Source: Tuctoria greenei | Taxonomy: Eukaryota; Streptophyta; Magnoliopsida; Poales; Poaceae | Direction: 5' to 3' | NCBI GenBank assembly: GCA_036927565.1 | Contig: JAYESD010000004.1 | Location: forward strand, 65,346,933 to 65,410,932 | Length of the DNA stretch: 64,000 nucleotides | Shown: positions 55,823 through 64,000 of the stretch, piece after piece | Layout: each line of letters starts with the position of its first letter | Numbering within the stretch: the stretch's first letter is position 1 | Translations under genes and position numbers: made by a program | Notes under the pieces: generated by a model | The model's database searches: none | The model's input: the letters and a program-made list of their open reading frames with translations, nothing else | What the model was told of the DNA's origin: nothing

Positions 55823-56961
55823 CCGTCGGAGTTCTGTTCCGGCAATTCCCCCGGTACTACCGTTGGTACCCCGCAGAGTTCCTTAGTTCGGTTGGGGCGC
55901 GCGGAGATTCAGAACAAGATGGCGACTTGACATGAGGATTTACGTGGTTCGGGCCGCCTGAGCGTAATACCCTACTCCACGGGTGTGCTATTGTTGTATT
56001 GAGTGTATGAGAGCGTGAGCCAGAGAGAGGCCAAAAAAAGTCTCCATGTGTATTACTCGGCCAGTCCTTTTATAGTACAAGGGCTGACCGTTACATCATT
56101 AGCCTGGCCCGACATGTGGCCCTGGCGGTTACTAATGCTTAATATGCAGTTAATGTGCTTAATTCCCCTTAATAGCGTAATAACGTCTATTAATGGTGGC
56201 GTTACTTGTATTAAGGGTCATCCGATCATGTGTCATTAAGATAGCATTAATGACGCATAATCAGGTCTTGAAGTCTTTAATGTCCCTTGAAGGTCCGAGC
56301 CGTTGAAGGTTCACCAATCTGCCTGTTGAGGTTGAATGTCCGGCGATTGGACGCGTGGCAGCTTCAGAGCTTACCTTCTTGGATGAGTAGATCCGGTGCC
56401 GATGTACACGTGTCGGTACCGGAGCTTCCCTCTGTCGGTAGTTAGGTCCAGGGGTGCTACACTGGTATCCAGTCCAGAGCTTTACCATGTATGGGTTGTA
56501 GCTCCAGTTTTATGATACACGTAGGAGCACAGGGACTAACCATATGTGGGAGGAAGGTCCGGTTCCGAGTGACACGTGGGGCCTTTGAGGGTCTTCAACT
56601 CAGATAGGTGGAGTTCCTTTGCACTCTTTGCAATTTCGAGGGGTATCCAGTACGCAGGGTACCGACAATGCTGATAGTTTTTGGTTAGGTTCAATCTCTT
56701 CCTGTCCTGCCCCTGAATTAGTTTCCTGCACCTTTGTTATTATGATTCTCCTGATTTCACCATTACCATGGTGCTGCTGTACATAATTCAGTGAATTACG
56801 AAGTACTTTTGTGCATGTTATAGCTCTTTGGATTGGAATAATAGGTGGAGTATTTTTATGGGTTAAGGATTTATGAAATTTGAAAGAACATTGCAGCTGC
56901 AAGTTATGCTTGATTTGAAGAATTTTGTGTTCTTTCCTCCTGCTCATGGCTGCTACTAACA
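55823..56961 (-). repeat. Probable 5' LTR of the Tat-like element (about 1.1 kb)
   Basis: Minus strand begins TGTTAGTAGCAGCC at 56961 and ends before the PBS-like sequence. On the plus strand, CCCCCCTGG follows at 56962. On the minus strand that is a G-run abutting the LTR like a polypurine tract, which would normally mark a 3' LTR. With only one LTR present, both boundaries are tentative. Confidence 0.55.
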
Positions 56962-57434
56962 CCCCCCTGGTTGCCTTTGCATATCATTAAGACAATTTGT
57001 CAGTAGTAGTAGTAGTACAATGTATATACAAGCATGCTGATTCATGCACTTCACGTGTCGTGCAATAGGTTCCTTTTCTCGCTTGTCGAATACTGTCAAT
57101 AGGTTTCTATGCCAAAATAATCATGTGATTCAATAAAGTTCTTCCGATCACACTGGTATATAATGATTTCTTGTGTTTCATTTTATCTTTTGGCTTTGAT
57201 TGATTGATCAAGATATTTCGTTTGATTTTGTCTGCGTTGGAAAAACCTAACCCAGACAAAATCACTTAGACGCCGTCAGTCTCCTCAAACCCTAGAAGGT
57301 CAATCACCTTGGTCAGTCGCCTTAAACCCTAGAATGCCTTATCAAACCTTAGAATGCTTCCATATTTTCTTTATGCAACACTACATGTAGAGTTAATATG
57401 CCATTAATTATATTTTTTATCTTATTAGTTCTAG
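56962..57434 (+). other. Non-coding sequence before CACTA-II copy B
   Basis: AT-rich, with a short AGT trinucleotide run at about 57001-57018. It probably contains upstream introns or the promoter of the CACTA-II gene. I see no coding sequence. Confidence 0.4.
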
Positions 57435-58988
57435 CATAGAAAGCCCTAAGAAGACTTGTGCTGGTAGTAACAAGAAAGAAGAAAATATGGAGTATAGTGA
57501 CTCCAGCAGTTCCTGCTCCTTTCACAGTCCATCAGATCCTTTTCCAAATATAAAAATTAAAAAGACTTCAGAGGATCTCGACCTGGAATATGATCCTGCT
57601 GACGAGGTATGGATCACGATTCTTAACTTCAACAGTTCAAGTTAATATTGGTTGTCAAGTATAGAAAGTCTTATAATTCTTTTCTACCTAGATTAATCGC
57701 GAGGACAACGAGGTGACTTCGGATCTTAAAACTGCAGAAGATTCTCCAATGGATGAATCCTCAGGTTCACTCAAGCGGAAACGAGGGCAACAAGGTCCCA
57801 ATAAGGGTCCATTGGACCACATCATGTACATAACGAGGGTCGGTCCAGGTGGGCTTCCCAAAGAACCGCTGGATTTAGTTACCAAGTACCGAAATGCATG
57901 CGGTTTTCTTGTTAGAGAGCTCGTGCCGATCACAACGGAGAATTGGAAAAAATTACCTGAAGAGACCAAGAATGAGTTGTGGGAAAGTATAAAGAAACAA
58001 TTCAAGTTTCCGAAAGGCACGAAAGAAGCTGTAAAGAAAGCAACATTGGTCTCTTGCGGCAAGAAGTTTCGTGGCTGGAAGAGTGAAATGAATGCTTATG
58101 TTAAGGCGGATAAGGTCCCTAGCCCGAGAAAGATGGGAAAAATCACACAAGCTCAATGGCAAGAATTTTTTCATCAAAAGACCACACCTGATGCTAAATC
58201 CCTAAGTGTAACTAGGTCAGATCTTGCCAAAAAAGAAAAAATACCATCATCGCCTGGAGTCTGCTGGATATGTCTCCAAAGTTTCAAAATGTAATAAGAT
58301 ATTAGATGAAATTACCAGTAAGGGCAATCCTCACCCGTTAGAAGGCTGTGATGAGAGAACTCAGCGACGGGTCTTTGCTCGATCAAGTTTGACCATCGAG
58401 GGCAAACATGAAAAGCCCAACTCTGTGAATGAAGTACAAGAAAAAATAAAAGAAGTAATTGAAAAGCAATAGAAGGGTCTATTCAAGCCGAAGAGGGAGA
58501 ATGACCAACTTACCGCTATCCTAGGAAACCCTCAACACAGTGGACGGGTTCGAGCAATCTCTTCTCAAATGTCTTGGCTAGATGGTTTCCTGAAAGATAA
58601 AGAGACATATAGAAGATGTGAGAAGTCCAAGAAAACACTTGATGAAACGATTGCTCAAAAGGTCAAGGAAAATGTGAAGGAAATAATGGAACAACATAGA
58701 CAATTGGGACAATTAGTGGCACCGATTACAGTGATGGTTCCCGTGCCAAAGGAGCAATTGGTATCTCCAACTGCTTACCCTAGCAGCGTAGGTTCTGTGT
58801 CAGGCTCAGGGTCAACCCATAAGTTTGTTGTCGATGATATTGCTAAGGACAAATCTTGTTGTCTTCTTGTCCCAATCGGCAGAGCAAGGAACAAAACCAA
58901 ACAAGTTGCCACTGCTATGGCGAAGCCTGATCATGTCTTCAATGGCAGTCCACTTCTGTTGTATTATGCTATGATGCAAGTTCTTTAG
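57435..58988 (+). pseudogene. Transposase_24 (Ptta/En-Spm) gene, copy B
   Basis: The exon 57435-57606 (SPKKTCAGSNKKEENMEYSD; EDLDLEYDPADE) ends at GTATGG; an intron runs to 57691. The next exon starts INREDNEVTSDLKTAED and encodes the Transposase_24 core: HIMYITRVGPGGLPKEP, CGFLVRELVPIT, WESIKKQFKFPKGTKEAV and WQEFFHQKTTPDAKSLS. A frameshift in an A-run near 58230 moves the frame to KKYHHRLESAGYVSKVSKCN. A TAG at 58470-58472 interrupts, and the same frame resumes with KGLFKPKRENDQLTAILGNP and a Lys/Glu-rich helix to a TAG at 58986-58988. These proteins are believed to act with the CACTA transposase, possibly by binding subterminal DNA. With one frameshift and two stops it is not functional as it stands. 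Copy A lacks this part. Confidence 0.75.
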
Positions 58989-61106
58989 ATCATTGATAAC
59001 GATTATGAAGATTATGAAATAGACCACATCACACATGAGGGGAATGTGACTCTAGGGCGGACTGTCAACCAATTAATACTTTGGCACCAACGCGATATCG
59101 TGTTGGACGATGAGCCGATTTCTAGCCCCGTCACATCTCAAAATACTGCAACCCCGTCTTCTAAGGTGAAAGACTAGGAAGATCCACTCCCAGTCCAGAA
59201 AGATCCACTTCTCATATGTCTCAGCAAGGACGATAGTAACCTTGCTAGTAAAGATAACAAAGAGAAACAAGTTGGAAAACAACTTCAAGCAGTACCAGAG
59301 CAAGCTGTTGCTAGTAAAGAGCAACCAATTGAGCAACAGCTTGAAGTAGTACGAGAGCCAGCTGCTGGGAGTAAAGAGCAATCAGTTGATCAACAGGTTC
59401 AACAACAAGCCAGTGTCCAACTTCCGACGACTACTCCTCGATCATCAGTGCCTATCAAAGGTAGCAGATACAAAATTAATAAACCATCATCAGAAGTATC
59501 AAAATATTTGGAAAATATTAAAAAATCGAGTGCATCTCGTTCTTCACATGAGCCATCATTATAAGATATCGAGGAGTGGGAGGAAGACGGTGTCATGTAT
59601 AATAGACAGATGACTTTAGTTAAACCAGGAGTTCCCATATACAAGCTTGAGGATGTTCCTCCTAAATTTGAGAATGGGAAACTGTTCATGACATCCATAG
59701 AACTTAGCAAACAACTTGCCCCGCTCAAAAAAATGGACGAGTGGTACATCACTGCAAGCACAAAATATGAACTTTCTTGCTTCACATTCCGTGTTCCAAA
59801 AGATGCATTCTGGAGCACTGGAACAGATAAACGAGTCATTTTATTTGAAGAGCTGCATACCCTTTTCCATCGGGGCATGCTCGAAATCAACCTCCTACTC
59901 GTCTGGTGCTTGGAAGTGCCTCTAATATTTTATATTTGCTTTTCTTACTACACGCATACACATTTCATGAGATTATAACAATTTTGGACTTCTTCGATAG
60001 GATGCAATACATAGATAATGAAAAGATGAAACGCAGGACAGGTATCCTTGACCCTACACAGATTGCAAAGACGCTACTCTATGTCAAGGCGGATCGAGAA
60101 TCAGTACAGTTCAATCACACAATTTTTTTTTTTGAAAAATCAATCGCAAAACATAAGAAGGATAGAAGGACAGAAGTTGCTTTTTACATAGGACATGCAA
60201 TGTTTAACTTTGTCAGAGACGACAAGGACCTCGTAAAGGCTCCGTACCACTTCGAGTAAGTTCAACACATGACATTGAAATAACACTTATTTCTAATTGT
60301 TAACACGTGTGTTTGTATGTGTGCAATAATCACTATATAATGATCTTCATCAAGCCAACGCAGGGTTTGGCAACAGTCTTGGACTCAGCCGATTACTTAC
60401 CAGATCGTTACAAAGATTTCCTTTCTATTTTGAAACTGTACATTTATTTGATACTTTTAATTTACACATATTTAGAATGTGTTGACAAGTTTTATATGAC
60501 ATTTCTTGTATTACAACGCTTGGCGGTTTTACGCGGAACAGCTTGGCAGTCAGAGACATTCTAATGCGAATACATTGGACAATAAACCTATTATGCTTGT
60601 TCGAAGCAGTCTGCTGGGAGTGTCTTATGCGGGTATTATGTATGCGAGCATCTTCGGACCGCCAACTAATATAGAGTGAATTGTGAGGATGTAAGTTATC
60701 CTTAATGTCGATATCTTGTTTTCTTACTTTTGAGTTTCATTATTTTCAGATTTTGATTCCAGCTTCAAAATTCAATTGCTCTTAGTACAACTACTCCAAA
60801 AATACCAAATAAATTCATGTATACTCTCACTTTGATCTATACTTTGGTATTATTCAAACCAATACATTCTAAACCTTGTTATGTGTTTCATTGTAGCAGA
60901 CGAAGAATGCGAATGAAGAATTGCCGGTTTGTAGAAGTATGCCTGGTGGAGCCGACAAGATTGCTGTTGAATTGTGTCAATTCGTGTGTCGCGAAATATT
61001 GCACCAAAGAGGAGAGTTCTTTGATGAGAATGGTGCAATAGCTGATGTGCCACAACTTTGCGACTATGCCAATGGAAATGTTTTTTGTGAAACTTGTAAA
61101 CTATGA
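58989..61106 (+). pseudogene. CACTA-II Ulp1-like (C48) protease gene, copy B
   Basis: Runs on from the Transposase_24 frame (DNDYEDYEIDHITHEGNVTL), through an EQ-rich linker with stops, to the protease exons matching copy A. SHYIMIFIKPTQ-equivalent sequence supplies His, VLDSADYLPDRYKDFLSILK supplies Asp, and the catalytic Cys codon (TGC in LCGYYVCE, about 60627) is kept. Two intron acceptors that are CAG in copy A are CAA here (about 60324 and 60515), and a 1-bp deletion near 60585 shifts the frame before the Cys. The final exon (MPGGADKIAVELCQFVCREI to ETCKL) is intact to 61106. Ulp1-like proteases in plant transposons are of unknown role; SUMO-type isopeptidase activity is the family expectation. 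Confidence 0.72.
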
Positions 61107-61282
61107 GATGACTTGTATATGTAACTTGTACATATGTATATTGTTTTAGTGAAATTGACTTCTGTGAGATGACTTCTGTGATTATATTGTTTACTTCTGT
61201 GATTATATTGTTAACTTCTGTGATTATATTGAATTTACCTAATAATTAGAAATAACAGCAGGTAATACTGCACAAGGTATAC

Positions 61283-61720
61283 CTTATCGCAGGCGGTTCT
61301 TTACCTACGGCTAGACCTGTCTGTGAAATATCATTATCACAGGCGGCTAGATATAGGGAAAGAACCATTTGTGATAACCTAAAAATCACAGTCGGTTATT
61401 GTTATGGTACAAACTGGCTGCAATGAACTGTCTCCAAGGTGGCTTGAAGTAGTTAAAGATCCGCCTGTGATAACAGAATTATCACAGACGGTTATATATG
61501 CTGCACGACCCGCCTGTGATAATATGTCTTCACAGGCGGCTAGCGTAAGTTAAGAACCGCATGTGATAATACCATTATCATAGGCGATTTCACTTCTCTG
61601 CATGTGAAATTGCAGATTATCACAGGCTCTTCGTTTCAGGTGGTTTTAGAAACCGCATGTGATAAAACGTTTGGAGCTGCCTGCGATGCGGCTTATTGTA
61701 GTAGTGTCTTTCAAACGGGT
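61283..61720 (+). repeat. TTATCACAGGCGG repeat cluster, copy B
   Basis: Counterpart of 16190-16735, with the same order of direct and inverted motifs and about 94% identity over the stretch compared. Confidence 0.7.
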
Positions 61721-61824
61721 ATATCAAATTTAATGACACTGTTGTCAGTGAGAGGCAAACTGATAGCAAGGAACGATGCCTATAAACTTGGGATTGATTG
61801 TTAGTGCTAGTACATTTTTAGTTT

Positions 61825-61973
61825 AGCACTTATGGTCCCTCTGATTCTTTTCTTATTTTTGTACTCCCATCGATTTTTATTGATAATGTTAGGATAACTT
61901 TTTTAGTTCATTTTTTGGACTAAAATCGTTGTGCTAATCAGAACGATTAAAAACCAGAGGGACTAATGGTGTT
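61825..61973. repeat. Short inverted-repeat element (MITE-like), copy B
   Basis: Counterpart of 16745-16890, with the same ATGGTCCCTCTGATT and AACCAGAGGGACTAAT arms. Confidence 0.45.
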
Positions 61974-62108
61974 GCGTCTAGAGTGCTGGGTGAAGGTATA
62001 TGACACTTTGTTGCTGAGCTACTTGGAGTATACAGGGTTGAATGAGATTATCTGTGACGAATTTTGTTGTTGAGATGGAGTATACTTTATCTTTGTGTTG
62101 CTACTATG

Positions 62109-62445
62109 CTTCAGTTTTACATTCTGCACAGACTCGTGTGGAGTTCCAATGCTTCCTGGTACTTTGATGGACATTTTTTAATGTACTTCACTTTTTACAG
62201 ACTAGACTTCGTACATGTAAGTTGGTCAATGTACTGCATTAGTAACTATTGTACTGCATTAGTAACTATTGTACATATTCGTTTCCTACTTCAGTTTTCC
62301 GCTTCAGTTTTTAATTCTTTACATACTCGTGTGGAGTTCCAATGCTTCCTGCTACTTCGAATGGACATTTTTTAATGTACTTCACTTTTTACAGACCAGA
62401 CCTTGTACATGTGAGTTTGTCGATGCACTGCATTAGTAACTATGA
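62109..62445 (+). repeat. 193-bp tandem duplication, copy B
   Basis: Repeat starts at 62109 and 62302; spacing is identical to copy A, so the duplication predates the split of the two copies. Confidence 0.75.
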
Positions 62446-62482
62446 TACATATTCTCAGAAGTTTTATTTTATATCATTTCAG

Positions 62483-62796
62483 AAGCAAGAAATATACAAG
62501 GATGCTAAAGCAACTGTACTAAATCTTTTCAAGGAGATGCATTGCAGCAACAAGAAAGATTTTAGTAAAAATGTTAAGAAAGCTATTTTAAGTACATATT
62601 CTCCTTTCATGTTTGTACTTGCAACTTGCACTATATTATACTGAAGCATAACCTTTATATTAGCTTCACATGGAAGCAATGGCAAAAGCAGACATCTCTG
62701 GAGACCATTGACAATATGAAGAGGTCCATGGAAGATAATAACAGTTTGCTTCGTCCACTGTTAAGCATTAATCAAGGCCAAATGCCTCCATCTTAA
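62483..62796 (+). pseudogene. CACTA-II Transposase_24-like C-terminal exons, copy B
   Basis: An acceptor AG at 62481-62482 opens KQEIYKDAKATVLNLFKEMH and CSNKKDFSKNVKKAI. The second exon ends with ETIDNMKRSMEDNNSLLRPL and SINQGQMPPS at a stop (62794-62796). A Leu-to-Pro-type change relative to copy A (RQLL to RPLL) falls in the heptad region. Confidence 0.55.
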
Positions 62797-63099
62797 GTCT
62801 GCCTCAATAGGTTTTGAAGTTATAGGATTATTTTCAATTTTGTTTGATGTTTAATACTTTGCATTGAAGTTATAGGATTTGTTTGGGATTCTAAGTTACA
62901 TGAATAGCATTCACATGCTCTGAAGTTATACAAAAATAACATTTACATGTTTTGAAGTTATACAAGAATAGCATATATATGTTTTGAAGTTACAGTAATG
63001 TTTGTTGGACGAATTATATGAATATTGAACAAATTCATACAATATTTCGGTTGTCGTGTGATTTCCTATTATTCTATAACGATATCAATTATTGTGCCA

Positions 63100-63576
63100 C
63101 ATCCTCTCTCTTATTTATCACGAAAATATTTGTCATAAATGCATTGCCACATCAGCTACCGCCTACACATAATTTATGACAAATCTTTTCGTCGTAATCT
63201 TTTTGATACATCATTTGTCATGTGGCTTGCCACGTCATCGTATTTATGATGAACATTTCTGTCACAATTTTTTTGACACATCATTTGCCACATCACTCGT
63301 CATCAGCCACGTGGAAAGGCACAAGTGTATGAATTGTGACATTTTTAAACACACTTATGACAAATTAGAGCGTTACAAATTTATTGTGGATTGTAGTGTG
63401 CATCATAAAAGCTATGACGATTTTTTGCTGATCGTTATAGTTGTTCATTTAACACGTACCTTTTATGATGATGTCCTATTCGTCATAATGGCATCACCGA
63501 AAAACAAACTATGACAAAAAAAATTGTACATAGTGATGTAATCATTATATCACAAAAGGCCTAGAAGGTTGTAGTG
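63100..63576 (+). repeat. CACTA-II terminal region and TIR, copy B
   Basis: ATTTATGACGAA-type motifs and TTTTTGACACATCA words, ending GAAGGTTGTAGTG at 63576. Equivalent to 18035-18494, about 94% identical over the part compared. Confidence 0.65.
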
Positions 63577-64000
63577 ATGTTTATAGCGAGGGTGAGTACA
63601 TAGAGTACTCAGCAAATGTGAGAAAAGTATGATATGAACGCAATTACGACATCATGCATGCAAAGGTTACTTAATTGCTAGCCTTCAATGATTTATTATG
63701 TTACCCTGAAGCTTCATGATTAAATAGTATAAATGAAATCATCATCCCAGGATTAAAATATAAATTCAATACATACATTCTCATAGTCCTCCGAGATGAA
63801 TGGTAGATTCTTCGCAATTGCGTCCTCCAACCTGATACATATAATATATACATATTAATATGCAGAACAGACGAAGAACATTGCTAAAAGGGACAACAAT
63901 AATGGTTGCCGAATGCACTGACCTTCACATTGATTTTAAGGGCAATATTTTCAAAATATTGGTCGTCTATATTGAAATTGGGATTGATGCATTGAGAAAC
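63577..64000 (+). other. Flank shared with copy A
   Basis: Matches 18495-18920 to the window edge. No gene recognised. Confidence 0.55.

Larger units (their letters stand above)
51619..56961 (-). mobile_element. Ty3/gypsy element, Tat/Retand-like, truncated
   Basis: Minus-strand order from the right: LTR (56961-55823), PBS-like sequence, gag, protease, RT, start of RNase H. It is cut at about 51619 before integrase and 3' LTR. GIEANPVKIKAIEDMRPP with CIKDVQKLIGCLAALSSFIP is characteristic of the Tat lineage in grasses. Many stops and frameshifts show it is old. No matching LTR is seen at its left end. Confidence 0.85.
57435..63576 (+). mobile_element. CACTA family II, copy B
   Basis: Carries a Transposase_24-like gene, a Ulp1-like gene, internal TTATCACAGGCGG repeats, a C-terminal coiled-coil exon pair, ATTTATGACGAA repeats and a terminus GAAGGTTGTAGTG ending at 63576. 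From 59296 it is co-linear with copy A (14215) at an almost constant offset of about 45081 bp. The 5' terminus is not identified; the Tat element lies immediately to the left. Confidence 0.7.

Noticed and set aside
57377..57390. CACTACATGTAGAG as a possible CACTA 5' terminus for copy B
   Set aside because: Does not match the CACTACAACCTTC terminus of the 3' end and lies close to an exon start.
1..64000. Intact host gene or a new defence or metabolic system
   Set aside because: Every coding-like stretch I could recognise belongs to a copia, gypsy or CACTA element, apart from one short unassigned frame at 19746-19949.

Overview
The window is a transposon nest from a plant nuclear genome, most likely a grass (Poaceae). 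The evidence is the families present: Ty1/copia elements with LTRs ending GATCCTACA, a Ty3/gypsy chromovirus with very large LTRs, a Tat-type gypsy element, and CACTA (En/Spm) transposons with Transposase_24 and Ulp1-like genes. I see no intact host gene, tRNA, rRNA, CRISPR array or organelle sequence. Every protein-coding stretch belongs to a transposable element, and nearly all are broken, so most are annotated as pseudogenes. Domain and family names come from recognising conserved motifs, not from a search.

Layout. 1-11328: head-to-tail array of truncated copia elements (LTR, integrase and reverse transcriptase, LTR, and so on) with no gag, protease or primer-binding site; it ends in a scarred LTR. 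11329-14214: 3' end of a CACTA element (family I) carrying the DUF4216 end of its transposase, an array of about 71-bp repeats and the terminal inverted repeat. This element sits inside the Ulp1-like gene of a second CACTA family (family II, copy A, 14215-18494). 18495-20983: low-information spacer with copia relics, one being an inverted LTR fragment. 20984 starts a second family-I CACTA, interrupted at 21039 by a chromovirus (21039-50571, 5-bp target duplication ATTTT). That element is interrupted in its integrase by a 14.3-kb non-coding LTR element in antisense (31330-45675, duplication GATAT). The CACTA repeats resume at 50577 and stop abruptly near 51618. 51619-56961: minus-strand Tat-like gypsy element lacking integrase and 3' LTR. 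57435-64000: copy B of CACTA family II, including the Transposase_24 part that copy A lacks.

How the parts relate. The inner non-coding element shares its LTR ends, primer-binding site, leader and polypurine tract with the chromovirus it entered, so it looks like a non-autonomous derivative mobilised by that family. Its two LTRs are both 4788 bp and differ at about 36 sites by my hand count (about 0.75%), so it is the youngest dated layer. The host chromovirus LTRs differ at roughly a tenth of sites in the stretch I compared. Copies A and B of CACTA family II are co-linear over at least 4.7 kb, including sequence beyond the apparent transposon end, and each has lost its Ulp1 function by different lesions.

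The signals most worth a second look are the antisense non-coding element in its own relative, the templated-insertion scar at about 10320-10446, the tandem copia array with an identical deletion junction, and the paired GCMACGA palindromes that make up both CACTA-I subterminal arrays. I found no host-encoded or wholly new system; what may be new lies in these element architectures.
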